From: Gyromitra esculenta
Taxonomy: Eukaryota > Ascomycota > Pezizomycetes > Pezizales > Discinaceae
Length of the DNA stretch: 64,000 nucleotides
NCBI GenBank assembly: GCA_038503075.1
Contig: JBCAML010000005.1
Location: forward strand, 558,001 to 622,000
Reading direction: 5' to 3'
The first letter of the stretch is position 1, and every line of letters begins with the position of its first letter. Below, piece after piece: positions 53,474 to 64,000 of the stretch. The notes beneath the pieces were generated by a model. It did not search any database, was not told where the DNA came from, and saw only the letters and a program-made list of their open reading frames with translations. The translations under genes were made by a program, and so were the position numbers.

Positions 53474-56400
53474 AGTGTATTGATGGATTTTAGGATGAAA
53501 CTGGTTTGAAGGGTTTGACTCGGCTTTCGATTGGATGCAAAGCTTCGGTTTTTGGGTGCGATGAAGTAGTGACTGCTAACAGCGACAAGGATTAGCCTGG
53601 AACTTTAAGGTATCGTGGGCGGGAAGAAGTTACTAGCTAGCTAGAGGAATCGTCTAGTGAAGAAATTCGTACGGCGTCTGTTGAAGAATTTGTTTTAGAC
53701 TAGAAATTACAGTTCAATTTAGCAACCTGTCTCTTGTTACTGACAGTGCGTAGAGAGAGGAGAATAAATACAGGAGGAGCAAAACTTAGTGAAGATGGTT
53801 TCTGTAGAAAGAGCTTGATATAATGCACGCTATGTAGCGAGGTGGAGCAAAGATACCGGTATAAAAAGGGATGCTGATATAAATTAGGTTGAATGAGAAG
53901 GAAAATAGGTGGGGAGGTACCCTTCATTTATATTAGTAGGCTTTTGCCCAAAGCCAGGCTGCTGGAGTAAGTGAAACAGGCTTATTCTCTCCTGTTAAGG
54001 CCGCAAGGCGGAGTTTTTCATGTCCGCGCACTCATGGTTGCTTGTTTGGCCCCGCGACCCCTCTCTCTCCAGGCAAAGATTTACTTACAGTCAGTAAACC
54101 CGGAGAAAACATAGGGGACCGGACCCCTTTCAACTAGAGCTTAGTCGAGAGCCACACAGTGAAACAATTTTACGAACAACGCGTTTCTCACCACATAACA
54201 GAACAGACCGATAATTCAATCAATTATGGGTTCGTACCGTTTCCCAAACACACCTCGATATTGGATGCCTTTGACACTCCCAGGCACCGAGATATGACGA
54301 AGCCTCGCATGAACCTGAAATGGGCAAGGTAGGTAGGGAATCGAGAAATTCGAGTGGTGTGGAGTTAAAAATACGACATCTGGGGGAGTGAGTGGGGGGG
54401 GCGTACAATACCGGTAGAGCGCGGACCACTGGACTGGAAAAGTCACTCAGCCAGCCTTCCCTGCAGATAGCATTTAACTTCAAACACAGCCAAATGAGGT
54501 ATAGCGACCGGATGGATTGCTCTAGTCCCTTTAAGTGACCTGATCAAGGATTTCTCATCGTCTAGGCATTCCTTGGTTTGCTGGTTAGAGAATTGTGTTT
54601 GGGGTGAAGATGGGGATGCAGTTCATTTTGAAATCGATATTTCATGGATTTTAGGGGCAGCAGAAAATTTCAAGAGGGAACTGTGCTTCACCCAGGAGCA
54701 CGGGTTACTCACTTCCCGAATGTGCTGCTTCATTCCGAGATTTCTAACTTACGATATCTCGCCTAGGAAAGAGTCACGCCGCGGCATTGACTATCCACGT
54801 ACGTATATTCGAGTGTTCGTTTGTTCAAGATCAGCTTATCTTGGGACGTTGGTATTTCGAGTAAAGCGCGACCGAAATCAATCTCTCTTTCAAGCCCTTC
54901 ATGCACGATGATAACTACTCATGTGACCTGAAAGTCCCCGCGGGATTGGATCACAATCTTCAAATTGATAGCTGATCGAACGTCGCCTTTTCTTGCGTGG
55001 ATCATGTTCCGTGGCTTGATTGGACGAGGACGAGATGAGAAGTAGTCCTGATGTACCGGTCGGTTATCATACTGTCAAAAGGTAGCGTACCACCATGTTT
55101 GTAGGCTCGAAATTGCAAGTCCAACCGCTTCCCGTCAATCGCTAGTTCTGAAAAATTCACCTAACTACATGTCTATCTGACGTGTAGCTCCCATGGTTGT
55201 ACTGCACAGCACGCATTGTCCTCCAGCATTTACTGTACATGCCTGGCTTTCGTCCGGTCTTTAGCACCAAAGGATTGAATGAAAATTCAGAAACAACCTC
55301 ACCCTCCTTCCAGAGGAAGGCCCACGTGTGCAGAACGGGGGATCTGCGGGTAATCGGGTAATCGAAGCCCTGGCGGAAAATTTGAAGAATTTCGTCTCGG
55401 AGGTGATGCATTGCCTATTCGTTTGAGTTCATCAGCTGAGAATGTGAGAGCGTCTACGTGCATAGATCAAAGCCCTTCTTCATTTTTTTTTTGTTTTTAT
55501 TGCATTTTTATTTTAAATATCCGATGAAGACTTGTGCCCTGCCTGTCGCTTATATTTCCTCCGTAACCCTAATCGTAACTATTAGGCCCTTCTTTGAATG
55601 GGAGCCGAGGGATCACTAGATTTCTAAGTTCTCCACTAAAGTTAGTTTTGGTTTGGAGATTTAGAGTTGTGAAAACGAGGATAAGTACTATCGATAGGTG
55701 TTGTTGTACTCGGTTGACTATTGGATCTGTCAGAGTCCCTTTTTGGATCCACTCATCCCGGTTTGTAGAGTAATTCTGATCTAATATCATAAGAGCCTAT
55801 TTATTTAGCCTTCGGAACCTCCCTAGGGCATCCTTGCTGTAGCTTACCGATGCGAATTATATAACCCTATACCAAAGCCTGCACCTATCTTGTTCGGTCT
55901 ATATTTCTAAACCATGATCCCGAGTTTTCTATACGAATGCGCCCGGTTTTCAATATGAGGTACTATTGGGTGAAGCACATCTCGCGGGATATGAAAAGAC
56001 TGAGTGTTGCACGCAAACAGATGTTGATCAACGTCCCACCATGCAAGGCAGTAAAGTGAACACTTAATACCTCGCAAATTTTATGAACGTTGAATAGCAT
56101 TAGTAGCTCCCTTCCAATGCTTCCCTAGAGGCAAACTATGTCTTCTATAGAGCTCCAAGCCTGCCGAAGTAGATCTGTAGGCTAGTATATATTTTTGAGG
56201 GTTTGCTGCTATGAAGCTAGGACAGATTCGAGAGGTATCTCGGATGTCAGTGAAAGCTCTCTAATGCCCATAAGCATAACTTTGCTATAGCTATAAATGC
56301 TAAACCAAGAGGTTGATGTAAGTTTCCCCTCAATTCGCTACCAAATCCAAATACCTAGAGGAAGATACGCACAGGCCAGCGTAGGTACATACATGCGCAC

Positions 56401-58330
56401 CGCTTTTTTTTCTTTTCTTTTCTTTTCTCGGGATGGATGTCTGCAATGTGCATACCGGGTGGACCATCATTCCTCATATGCATATCCGATATGGGTTATT
56501 CTATGTTTTGATAGAGATCACCTACAGGGACCCGTGACAATTGGCGACGACTAGGATATCTAAACGTCGAGAGTACCAGGTCAAGGCCGGTAAGTAGGTC
56601 AAGCCTCCGAAAGTGTAATTTTGCTGGAAGGAACTGATACGTTTTGAGCATCTGGCGTCTTCAACCCAGCAGTTCGGTTTGTTGGCATATGACGTACAAT
56701 GTGAATCAAATGACCACCGGCACCAGAATTTGAAGCCATACATATGAAACTCTGCACAAGCATTATGGCCTTTGGAACTACATATGTAGTTTTTTTTTGC
56801 ATATACGTCACTTGGGAACTAACAGTTTTCTTTCTTTCCAGAAACATAGTATATGTCTCGGTCAGTAATCAGCTTCCGGAAATTGCCTTTAGGAGCGTGG
56901 AACATCAGCCTTTTTCCACGTGCACGTCATCTGTGCTTTACGTCCGAACCGAGCCCATTTTTACGTGTAACTTATACAACTGTTCTCCTCAGTGCGTGCT
57001 GGATCAGCCTAAATCGCAATCTGCTCTCTATTCAAGACCGGAAATAGTTAGTAGGAGACCAACTGCCTGGCCTTAAGAGGTATCTGTGATTAGGGCTGGG
57101 GCCTGGTGACAGCATGCATAGGGCGAGATATTTAGTAATGCTATTGGTGGAGGCTTGAATGGCTAGGTCTTAGAGACGCTTGGGCGAGTATGAGTAATGT
57201 AGATACATGTAATTGGGCTAGGCCTAATCTATAGGTATAAATAACCTCACGAGAGATCTTGAAGGAAGTGGGTAGTCCTACCGCGCTTATGGCGCTTAAC
57301 CCGGCTTTCCTCTGGATTCTATTGTGAAATATGCGTATGCAGTTCATGGATCGGACGTCTCATTAGACAGTGACCAACTGACTGGCCAGGTTCGGTACGG
57401 CTCCACAATTGGTATCACATGGCAAAAATCAGTCGACAGTCCCGGGGAAAACCTAAGGCACGATAATCAACCTATAACTGCAGGGGAGAGATTTAAACCC
57501 ATTCAACTCACCTAGAAATCATTCCACTCCACCGCAGAAAATCGTCCCAAGATGCACCCTTCTATGCATGTAAGATATAGTTTCAGATTCGACTAGCATA
57601 CATGTATTAATAGCAATGGCTTTTAGGAGGAAATAAATTAGATAGGTCCTACATATAAAACTATAATCAAACATAAGGCATAATAGATATAAGTATACGA
57701 AGTGCGCATGGCGATGCTTGTACATGGGAAAGTTTATCTCGCCACATGAAGATGGGTTTGATACAAGCACACAATATCTGCTTCTAGGGATATATGTTTA
57801 TATTGAGGAATTTTGGGTCATTCAATGTCATCTTTCCAATGAAAAACAGAGGCAAGTAGACAGATTCTAGCAGTAAGCAAAATCAAAATGATGTGGTAAG
57901 AAATCTAGACAAAAAACAAACAAGTAGAAACAGATCCGCGGAAAAAAGAAAGCTCGCTTGCGGAACCAAAAATTCGCCAAGGGATAATGGATCACCAGTA
58001 ATACAAGAGTAATATCTATAATAAAAAACAGGTGTAGAAGACAAAAGGGACATCAAAGGAGCAATGAAAATAAACCACTGAAAGCCAAGCGCTATCATGG
58101 AAAGAGAAAAAGCAAATACGAATGAGTTGTGTTATTCCCGCTTGTCGCACCGTGCCACCATCTACCCCATCAGAAAAAACTCCGAAACCCCCAAAAGCTT
58201 CAATTTCCCGTTTGCATCCAAAATAGGATGTTTTAGCGAGAAAGCACCAGTGTAACCACATAAGTACCCATGTTGACATCAGCATCCTAGGGTGTCCTAG
58301 ACGTCCCAAACCTCTGATAATAATAAACCA
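53474..58330. other. Long gene-poor stretch
   Basis: 4.9 kb without a supported gene. Simple sequence: TTTTC pentamer repeat at about 56405-56428. Open stretches at 54573-54911, 56744-57076 and 58016-58309 have Cys/aromatic-rich translations but no domain, no signal peptide plus mature region pattern I trust, and no splice partner. Confidence 0.45.
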
Positions 58331-58858
58331 TCAAGTCCGATCTCCCACAGTAGATTTTGCCTGAGCGATAAACGATTGATCATGGACGAACGTTGGTCTG
58401 AGAGATTGGTGTGAAAATTCGCGGGATTGATTGATCAAGGTTGGTTCGAATGAAGCTGTTGGAAAGTGCTCTGAATCAGAAAGTGCTGGTGAAAAAAACG
58501 GGCCACAGTCTGGGTTGTTTGATGGCCAGATTGTTGGTTCTACCGTCAGAATAGGCAAATATGTCATAGGCGGAGTTGAGCCGCAGGGTAAGAGGAGTTG
58601 GTTGGCAAAGCCAACTCCAGTTTGGTGCTCCTCCAATGTGTGCGCTCTCCTGTAATTAGGAATGTGACCGCAGTTGGCACAACCAACATCAATTGATGGG
58701 TTATGGGGACCGAAGTTACATTTGGGCTTCAAGATGGGGGACGTTAGAATTTTGGTACAGATACTAAGAATAATACAAGGGTGACTTACACAATACCATC
58801 CGTCCCTCGTGAACACTCCAGAAGATTGGATGTTGATCATCTTTGATTGACTGACCAT
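58331..58858 (-). CDS. Small zinc-finger protein related to the one at 53213
   Basis: 154 residues. Minus-strand exons are 58858-58790 and 58726-58331. The 63-bp phase-0 intron (GTAAGT donor, TTCTAAC branch) sits inside the finger and splicing yields W-Y-C-P-K-C-N-F-G-P; without it the finger is split by a hydrophobic stretch. Zinc ligands are Cys23, Cys26, Cys39, Cys42 and His44, with conserved Trp21 and G-P at 29-30, matching the pattern W-x-C-x2-C-[DN]-x-G-P ... C-x2-4-C-x-H of its neighbour. The rest is Pro/Ser-rich and probably disordered. Two in-frame ATGs exist (residues 1 and 7). Function unknown. Confidence 0.68.
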   Translation of the reverse strand: MVSQSKMINIQSSGVFTRDGWYCVSHPCIILSICTKILTSPILKPKCNFGPHNPSIDVGCANCGHIPNYRRAHTLEEHQTGVGFANQLLLPCGSTPPMTYLPILTVEPTIWPSNNPDCGPFFSPALSDSEHFPTASFEPTLINQSREFSHQSLRPTFVHDQSFIAQAKSTVGDRT

Positions 58859-61800
58859 GGTTTAAAGTGCTTGTAGTATATGAAAATGGTGAAATCACTT
58901 AATAGTACTGTAGAAAATATGATGAGGTAGCAGATGCTTAGCAGAGGTTTATGAAGTGGATATTTGCTAGCTTTTAAGGTGATGGTATGAATACTGGATG
59001 TATTGGCTTCCTGGAATGGGTATCTCTTACATCGCCGAACTCATCCTTTATATATTTTTGCAAAGAGGGTATCCGGGAGGAGAAGCCCAGTGATTTGTGA
59101 GGCGTAGGGGAGTCAGTATTCGGAGAAAGAAAAAGCATAGGTAGAGAGTTCTGTATCCAAGCCTCTGGATGTAAGGCGAGTTTCCTTAGAACAGGAAAAC
59201 CCAAAAATCATTCTCAAGGTTCATGGGCTAATGTAAGGCCATGACGAAGTCTGTGAACAAGGTTTGTCTGCACTAGACAACGATGAATCGCTTTGTGCTC
59301 CCATTACAAGTCCAACTTTTCCTCTATCAGTGGCATAGCCATGGATGGACTTCGCACTGCAGAGAAGAGGTCTTATGACACAAGAGGAGGGTTTCAAGGC
59401 TCTCAAGTACCGATTTCAATAGTTTATGTTGCGGCATAGAGCGGCCTGCTTCGGAACTCTTAGTAGACTTTAGGTAGAACTTCTAAGTTAGTATACTAGC
59501 CTGTAGGAAGGAGCCCCGGCAATCCTGGTACTGTATGCATTAACACAAAGAGCCTCTTGGGGGCTTGTTGCTCGCAGTGAAGGAGTCATCTAAAGGATAG
59601 ATAATATACTGAATGCCATAGGCGGATGTTGTCCTGTCCTATCCTATCCTATCGCCCCGCAGAGGAAACAATGAACTCGTGAGTCGCTGTTGCAATTAAA
59701 CAATTGTCGGTAGTTGGACAAAGCAATGACCGCAGTAGTAGTTCACCTTTGGTGTCAGTTGACGAGTCCGGGTCCCTGCAGAGAACACATCGTGGTAGCC
59801 GGTAGTGCGAGGCGAGGGCAACCACTCCTTGGTGCGTTTTACGTACCAAATACAAGAGCTTCCAGGTAGGCCTCGCCGCCTTATCAGGAACCATCTAGAA
59901 CAAGTCTGTGCTGAAGAAAAAAACTGAGGAATAGGCAACAAACCCCAAGTAATGGATTTCAAATGAGATGAGCCGCGATGAGGGGGCGTCATTCTGATTG
60001 TTTAGGGCTCAATTCGCGTGTTGTATGCTGTATGCTGCTGTGCACTATTCCTCGACCTAGCCCAAGAGCCGCAATTTCTTGGCGTTACCAAAAACGCTCA
60101 CCTACATCTCATACTTGAAAAGTCAGCACTTGTGATTCTACGCACAGGAAAGACTTTCGCCTCCTGTTAGCCCAACCACCTAATTTCGACGCGGCTCTGA
60201 GCGTCCAATCCAAGTAACTGAGTGAGGGCTTAGCTGAAAGCGAGCGAGTCCTTTGGCATAGAGCGCATCCTGCGACTAGACATTGAGTGAGCATTCAAGT
60301 TCAATAGCTTGCGCGCTTCTTTGTCCCCATGGCCAGTCAAACTGCCTGCAAGTATCAAATTGCCACTTTTGTGCGCATAAAAGTACTGTGTTGAACAGCT
60401 GGTCTAACTGGAGAATCAGCACCCGCAACGCTAAGAATTACTGATCTAGAATTCGAGATATCGTCCCAGTCTGCCTATCCATAATTCTACCTGGACTATC
60501 AATACCGATTTTGAAAGCCAAATTTACTAGTCTGTGACGCCTCGGGGGTTCTGCGATTTGCCGGTTGTAACCGATATTGAGTTCCATGCTTGGCTGGTGC
60601 TTCTAGGGTTTCTAAAGCGACTTGTGAGGTTGACTGACTTGTCAGTCTTAGAGAGTATAGATCGATTGCGCCGTGCACATGGTGAGTCATGGCTACTGGA
60701 TAGGCAAATGTGTACATACCGGGCCCATACACCATACACATCCTGAGACTGCTGTAGGATTACCAGCAGATCAAACGCGTTGACATCTCGTTTCGTCAAC
60801 CTGCTACACAAGGTAGTGTATGTAGAAGAACTACAAACGGCAACTGGGGTATCGGAAATTCTTATCTTGCCAACCCTGGTCATGGGTGACGAAGTCCTAG
60901 AAAAGTCGCAACGCGTACATGCGAATAGAAGTTTTTGAACATTAGGTTGCAAATCGATAAAAATTCATTGGTCACTTTTTTTTTTTTTTTTGTATCTCAC
61001 AGCTGGATGCCTAGGTTCTATGAATGACGGTAGTACATGCGTAATCGAGTAATATATACCATAGGTTGCCTCTTTTGGAGAGAGCCGAGTCTCCCAACGC
61101 GTCGGTTTGTCTGCTCCTCTGACTCGCCTTAAATTGACTGTGCGTTTTCTAGATGGACACAGGTGACATAGAAAGCGTTGTGAGCCTTGCGAATCATTGG
61201 AATTCGACGTTCTTAGTATCTTCTTGGTGGAGTGAATGTGTTCGATTGATTACGGCGGATCCCGATGGTATTCGCGACCCCAGCCCAAGGACAATAAACG
61301 TTATAACGAAATATTCCTTTCGCCCAGTCTTCGGATACAAGGCTGCTATTTGGGTTTCTGTTAGCGGTAAAACTTGAGATACTCTACTGTAAGAGTATTG
61401 ACTTTGTGCCTTGGGAGCATAAAATGGGAGGCTGGTCCTACACGTTGTGTCATTAAGAAACATGGTTTAATAACTCAACTTACCTCGACGCTTTTTATAA
61501 GAGTTAGAGCTCCGCTGTTGCACTTGAATCGTGATGTTTTCTTTATCCCAGAATCTTGCGAAGGAGACTCCCATCTCCTTTTTATACTTAAACATATTTG
61601 CCATTGATACGGTTGGCTTTTATAAGCCCCTTTACTCATCTGACTGGAACTGCTCTACTGACCACAGGCGGGGCATCCTCAGGCCGACGGAGAGTTCCAA
61701 CTTCGCGTGGCGTCTTGAAATGAGTCGAGATCCCCAGAAACTCGGTAACTAAGGCATCCGTTTTCGGTAAACTTTGGGTACGGTTGCGGCTCTAGGGCAT

Positions 61801-63916
61801 ATCAAGGGGTCGCATTAAAGTTACGGTGACTCCCGCCAACCAGGCACCTCAACCATCAAAACTCTAATGTGATGGTTTTAAGAAGGCAAAGTGAATTACT
61901 CCTGGCTCGAGTCTTCTGGGCTCCTCTTTAAGTGAAGGTTCGCTCAACTGATAGTTCATAGTCGAGAGACCATGGCTTCGAATTTGGTCAGCCGCGCCGG
62001 TTTCTAAATCGACCCGTGCTACCTTCCTCGAGTTGGACGAAGTCCAAAAGTAGAGCCCGGCGCATTTTTAGCTGTCTTCATACGCATGTTTCAACGGTGT
62101 CTCGTTAAGACTTCGACTTATAGCGAAAATTAGGTAAAGTGTTGGGAGCACACGTGGTTATATGTTTGTTTTTAATATAAGCTTTCTCCAAATAACTAGT
62201 CAGCAGACACTAGCAAGGAGGAGTGCTCTTCTAAGTTTCTAGGAAACGTGGTATTGGGTTTAAATAGATGGCAAACCAGATGAATGGATTAGATGGAGTG
62301 CGTGGCTCATGGTACCCTTGAATAAGCCAGGTTTATCATTCAACCAAGGCAAAATCTGATCAGGCCAAATAGTATCTTAAAATGTTGCAATGTGATATGG
62401 TAAAACTTTTAATGTGTTTAGACCATGTTTCAGTAGGATCTATTGGAAACCTTGTGTAATTAGATTCCGTTTACCTCATATTTGCGATGCCACAATAGTT
62501 ACTGATTCGGCGGATCGTTATCTGAAACGGAAGTCGCGGCCGTGACAGGGATAAACTATGTTTTTACTGTCTCGGTAGCGAGGTGGTTAGTATCATAGAT
62601 TTTATTGGCTTCTTAGAGAACTTGTGCTCAGGATAACTAACCAATACCTAAGTGCGACCGACTCTAGACGCCAAAAACACGCCCGAATTACCATAGTATT
62701 AAGCATTTCATCTAGTAAACGTCAGCAAGTTGTATACAGTAAATCATCTATGCTCAGTATATGTTGTAACAGAACTATATGTCACGAAATATCACTCGGT
62801 TAATATATTACTATCGTGCTACGCGGTTAGTTAATTTAAACACTCTAAGGAACGTGTTTAAGCACTAAAAATAAGACATCTGGAGGGTATATGTTTGAAC
62901 GCTCTTAGACTGGATCAGTTGTGCGGGCGAGTTTCCTTGGGTTTCCTAGATCGGGTCTTTGATTTTACATGAGTTATCTCATCAGGCTTTTTATAATCAT
63001 TAGAGATTTCGTCTCCTATATCTCTAGATTAAAGTGCCCTTTAAATTTATTGGAGGGTGGAAGTCCTGGTTGTATAAATACAAGTTCTCTCGGAACCTCA
63101 CAGAAAACTAGAGGGAAGTTGATTTTCAGTCAGTCAGTATATTTACTCTCGTTGATATCTTTTGTCCCGATCAGACTAGCTTTATTATACATTTTAGGTA
63201 GACCTCACGTACCTTTTTTCGAAAAAAGTCGTAATTTATTCATATAAGAATCGGGATTTGTTACCAAAACTGTTAGCTCGGATCCGGATAGGATTCATCC
63301 GAAGCAGAGGGAAAAACCTGCAAGATATAAAAGGCGCATGTAGCTACGCCAAATAAAATCACTATAAATGCGTATCATCAGTATTCTTATTAGGGGATTG
63401 CCATTGTCACATCAAAATTCGAGAAGCAATGAGTTAAGTCGTGAGCTCTGGGTGGGAAAAATGTTCATAAGAGGATCCTGATGGGAACGAATCACGTATT
63501 CGCCGGCGCCTGGTATCCACCAACGATCCTCTAACGCCCTTACCCTTATATTTTTACTGTAAAAGGAAACGATATCCATCGTACAAACCTTGGAGAGAGA
63601 GTGTGTGTTTGGGCTTGAAAAGGGGGAATGAAAAAACGGCCCAGCTCCTTAAAACAATATTCATTGTACATTGTATTAGAGAAATGGGAAGAAAAGTGGT
63701 AACAGTTCCCTCCAAGTATCCCTTTTCCAAGTAACGGACTCAAGGTAAGACATGAAGTTGCAACTGAAGTACACTAGGAATAGAAAACGCATTAGAAGGA
63801 AAGAATTGCGAACTACTGTTTTGATTTTTTTGCTCGGCCATTGGTAAAAAAACGCAAACCGGAAGAAACTTGCTGTGTCCATCGAGATTTAGAACACTTA
63901 CTAAACATCCCCTGGC
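58859..63916. other. Long gene-poor stretch at right end
   Basis: 5 kb with no supported gene. Simple sequences are a CCTAT repeat at 59631-59653 and a T16 run at 60976-60991. Open stretches (for example 60527-60952 minus, 61153-61377 plus, 62969-63247 plus) show no recognisable domain and are interrupted at random-like intervals in all frames. Confidence 0.45.
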
Positions 63917-64000
63917 CTAAATTTCACAACCTAGGCAATCCAAACCCTCCAACAATCTCCAAATCTGAACAGACTTCAATTTCCCAGCCAGTTCCCGCTC
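63917..64000 (-). CDS. Possible C-terminal end of a gene running in from the right
   Basis: On the minus strand, 28 codons are open from the window edge to a TAG at 63919-63917, reading E-R-E-L-A-G-K-L-K-S-V-Q-I-W-R-L-L-E-G-L-D. A second frame (A-G-T-G-W-E-I-E-V-C-S-D-L-E-I) is also open for 24 codons, so which is used is unclear. Composition looks coding and there is a GTAAGT on the same strand at about 63900. No family can be named. Confidence 0.3.
   Translation of the reverse strand, partial: ERELAGKLKSVQIWRLLEGLDCLGCEI

Noticed and set aside
54573..54911. 112-codon Cys-containing frame as a possible effector
   Set aside because: The leader lacks a hydrophobic signal core, and Cys positions show no pairing pattern.
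61950..62010. TTCGAAT that resembles a tRNA T-loop
   Set aside because: Flanking bases do not form a T-stem and there is no matching acceptor or D-arm upstream.
62969..63247. 92-codon frame with hydrophobic ends, possibly mitochondrial or intron-encoded origin
   Set aside because: No homing-endonuclease or respiratory-chain motif; AT-driven hydrophobic residues.
1..64000. Secondary-metabolite cluster (monooxygenase, MFS transporter, abhydrolase present)
   Set aside because: No PKS, NRPS, terpene synthase or pathway transcription factor; the three genes are separated by unrelated genes over 30 kb.
1..64000. CRISPR array or bacterial/viral system
   Set aside because: The genome is eukaryotic (spliceosomal introns throughout); no regularly spaced direct repeats were seen.

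Overview
The window is nuclear DNA of a filamentous ascomycete (Pezizomycotina). I see this from short introns of about 50-150 bp with GTRNGT donors and CTRAY branch points, and from families such as SEY1, PTH11-like receptors, fungal RBR ligases and CST/STN1. Secreted pectinases point to a plant-associated or saprotrophic species. A Leotiomycetes-type fungus is my guess, not something the sequence proves. There is no CRISPR array, operon or recognisable tRNA/rRNA.

Layout. 1-1981: 3' part of SEY1 (ER fusion GTPase). 3133-6489: a tail-to-tail pair of pectin depolymerases (pectate lyase, endo-polygalacturonase). 8888-10697: a WW-domain exon just upstream of an RBR ubiquitin ligase with a duplicated RING1. 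11213-11391: a MITE-like element. 12780-16073: convergent MARVEL-like and LCCL-domain membrane proteins. 17279-19150: flavin monooxygenase. 21923-23266: PTH11-like receptor. 24772-25241: a decayed or mis-spliced hotdog thioesterase. 25994-28853: a GNAT-like protein and an MFS transporter. 29843-31649: a patatin-like protein lacking the nucleophile serine. 35322-36689: a GH105-type hydrolase. 37608-38486: a CFEM-like membrane protein. 41141-45059: an NTF2-like protein, a secreted Cys-rich protein and STN1, the last two sharing a 299-bp divergent promoter. 45060-64000 is gene-poor, with one alpha/beta hydrolase, two related small zinc-finger proteins, and a possible partial gene at the right edge.

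Functional themes. The PL1 lyase, GH28 endo-PG and GH105 hydrolase would act in sequence on pectin: backbone cleavage, then removal of unsaturated terminal sugars. Only the first two are physically adjacent. The remaining genes are unrelated housekeeping or accessory genes and do not form a biosynthetic cluster. I did not find a clearly new multigene system. The most interesting single items are the repeated F-x-G-R-R-R motif in STN1, the Ser-to-Gly change in the patatin-like protein, the WW/double-RING RBR locus, and the inverted-repeat element. All gene models were built by hand from splice signals and conserved motifs; exon coordinates are given in each entry.
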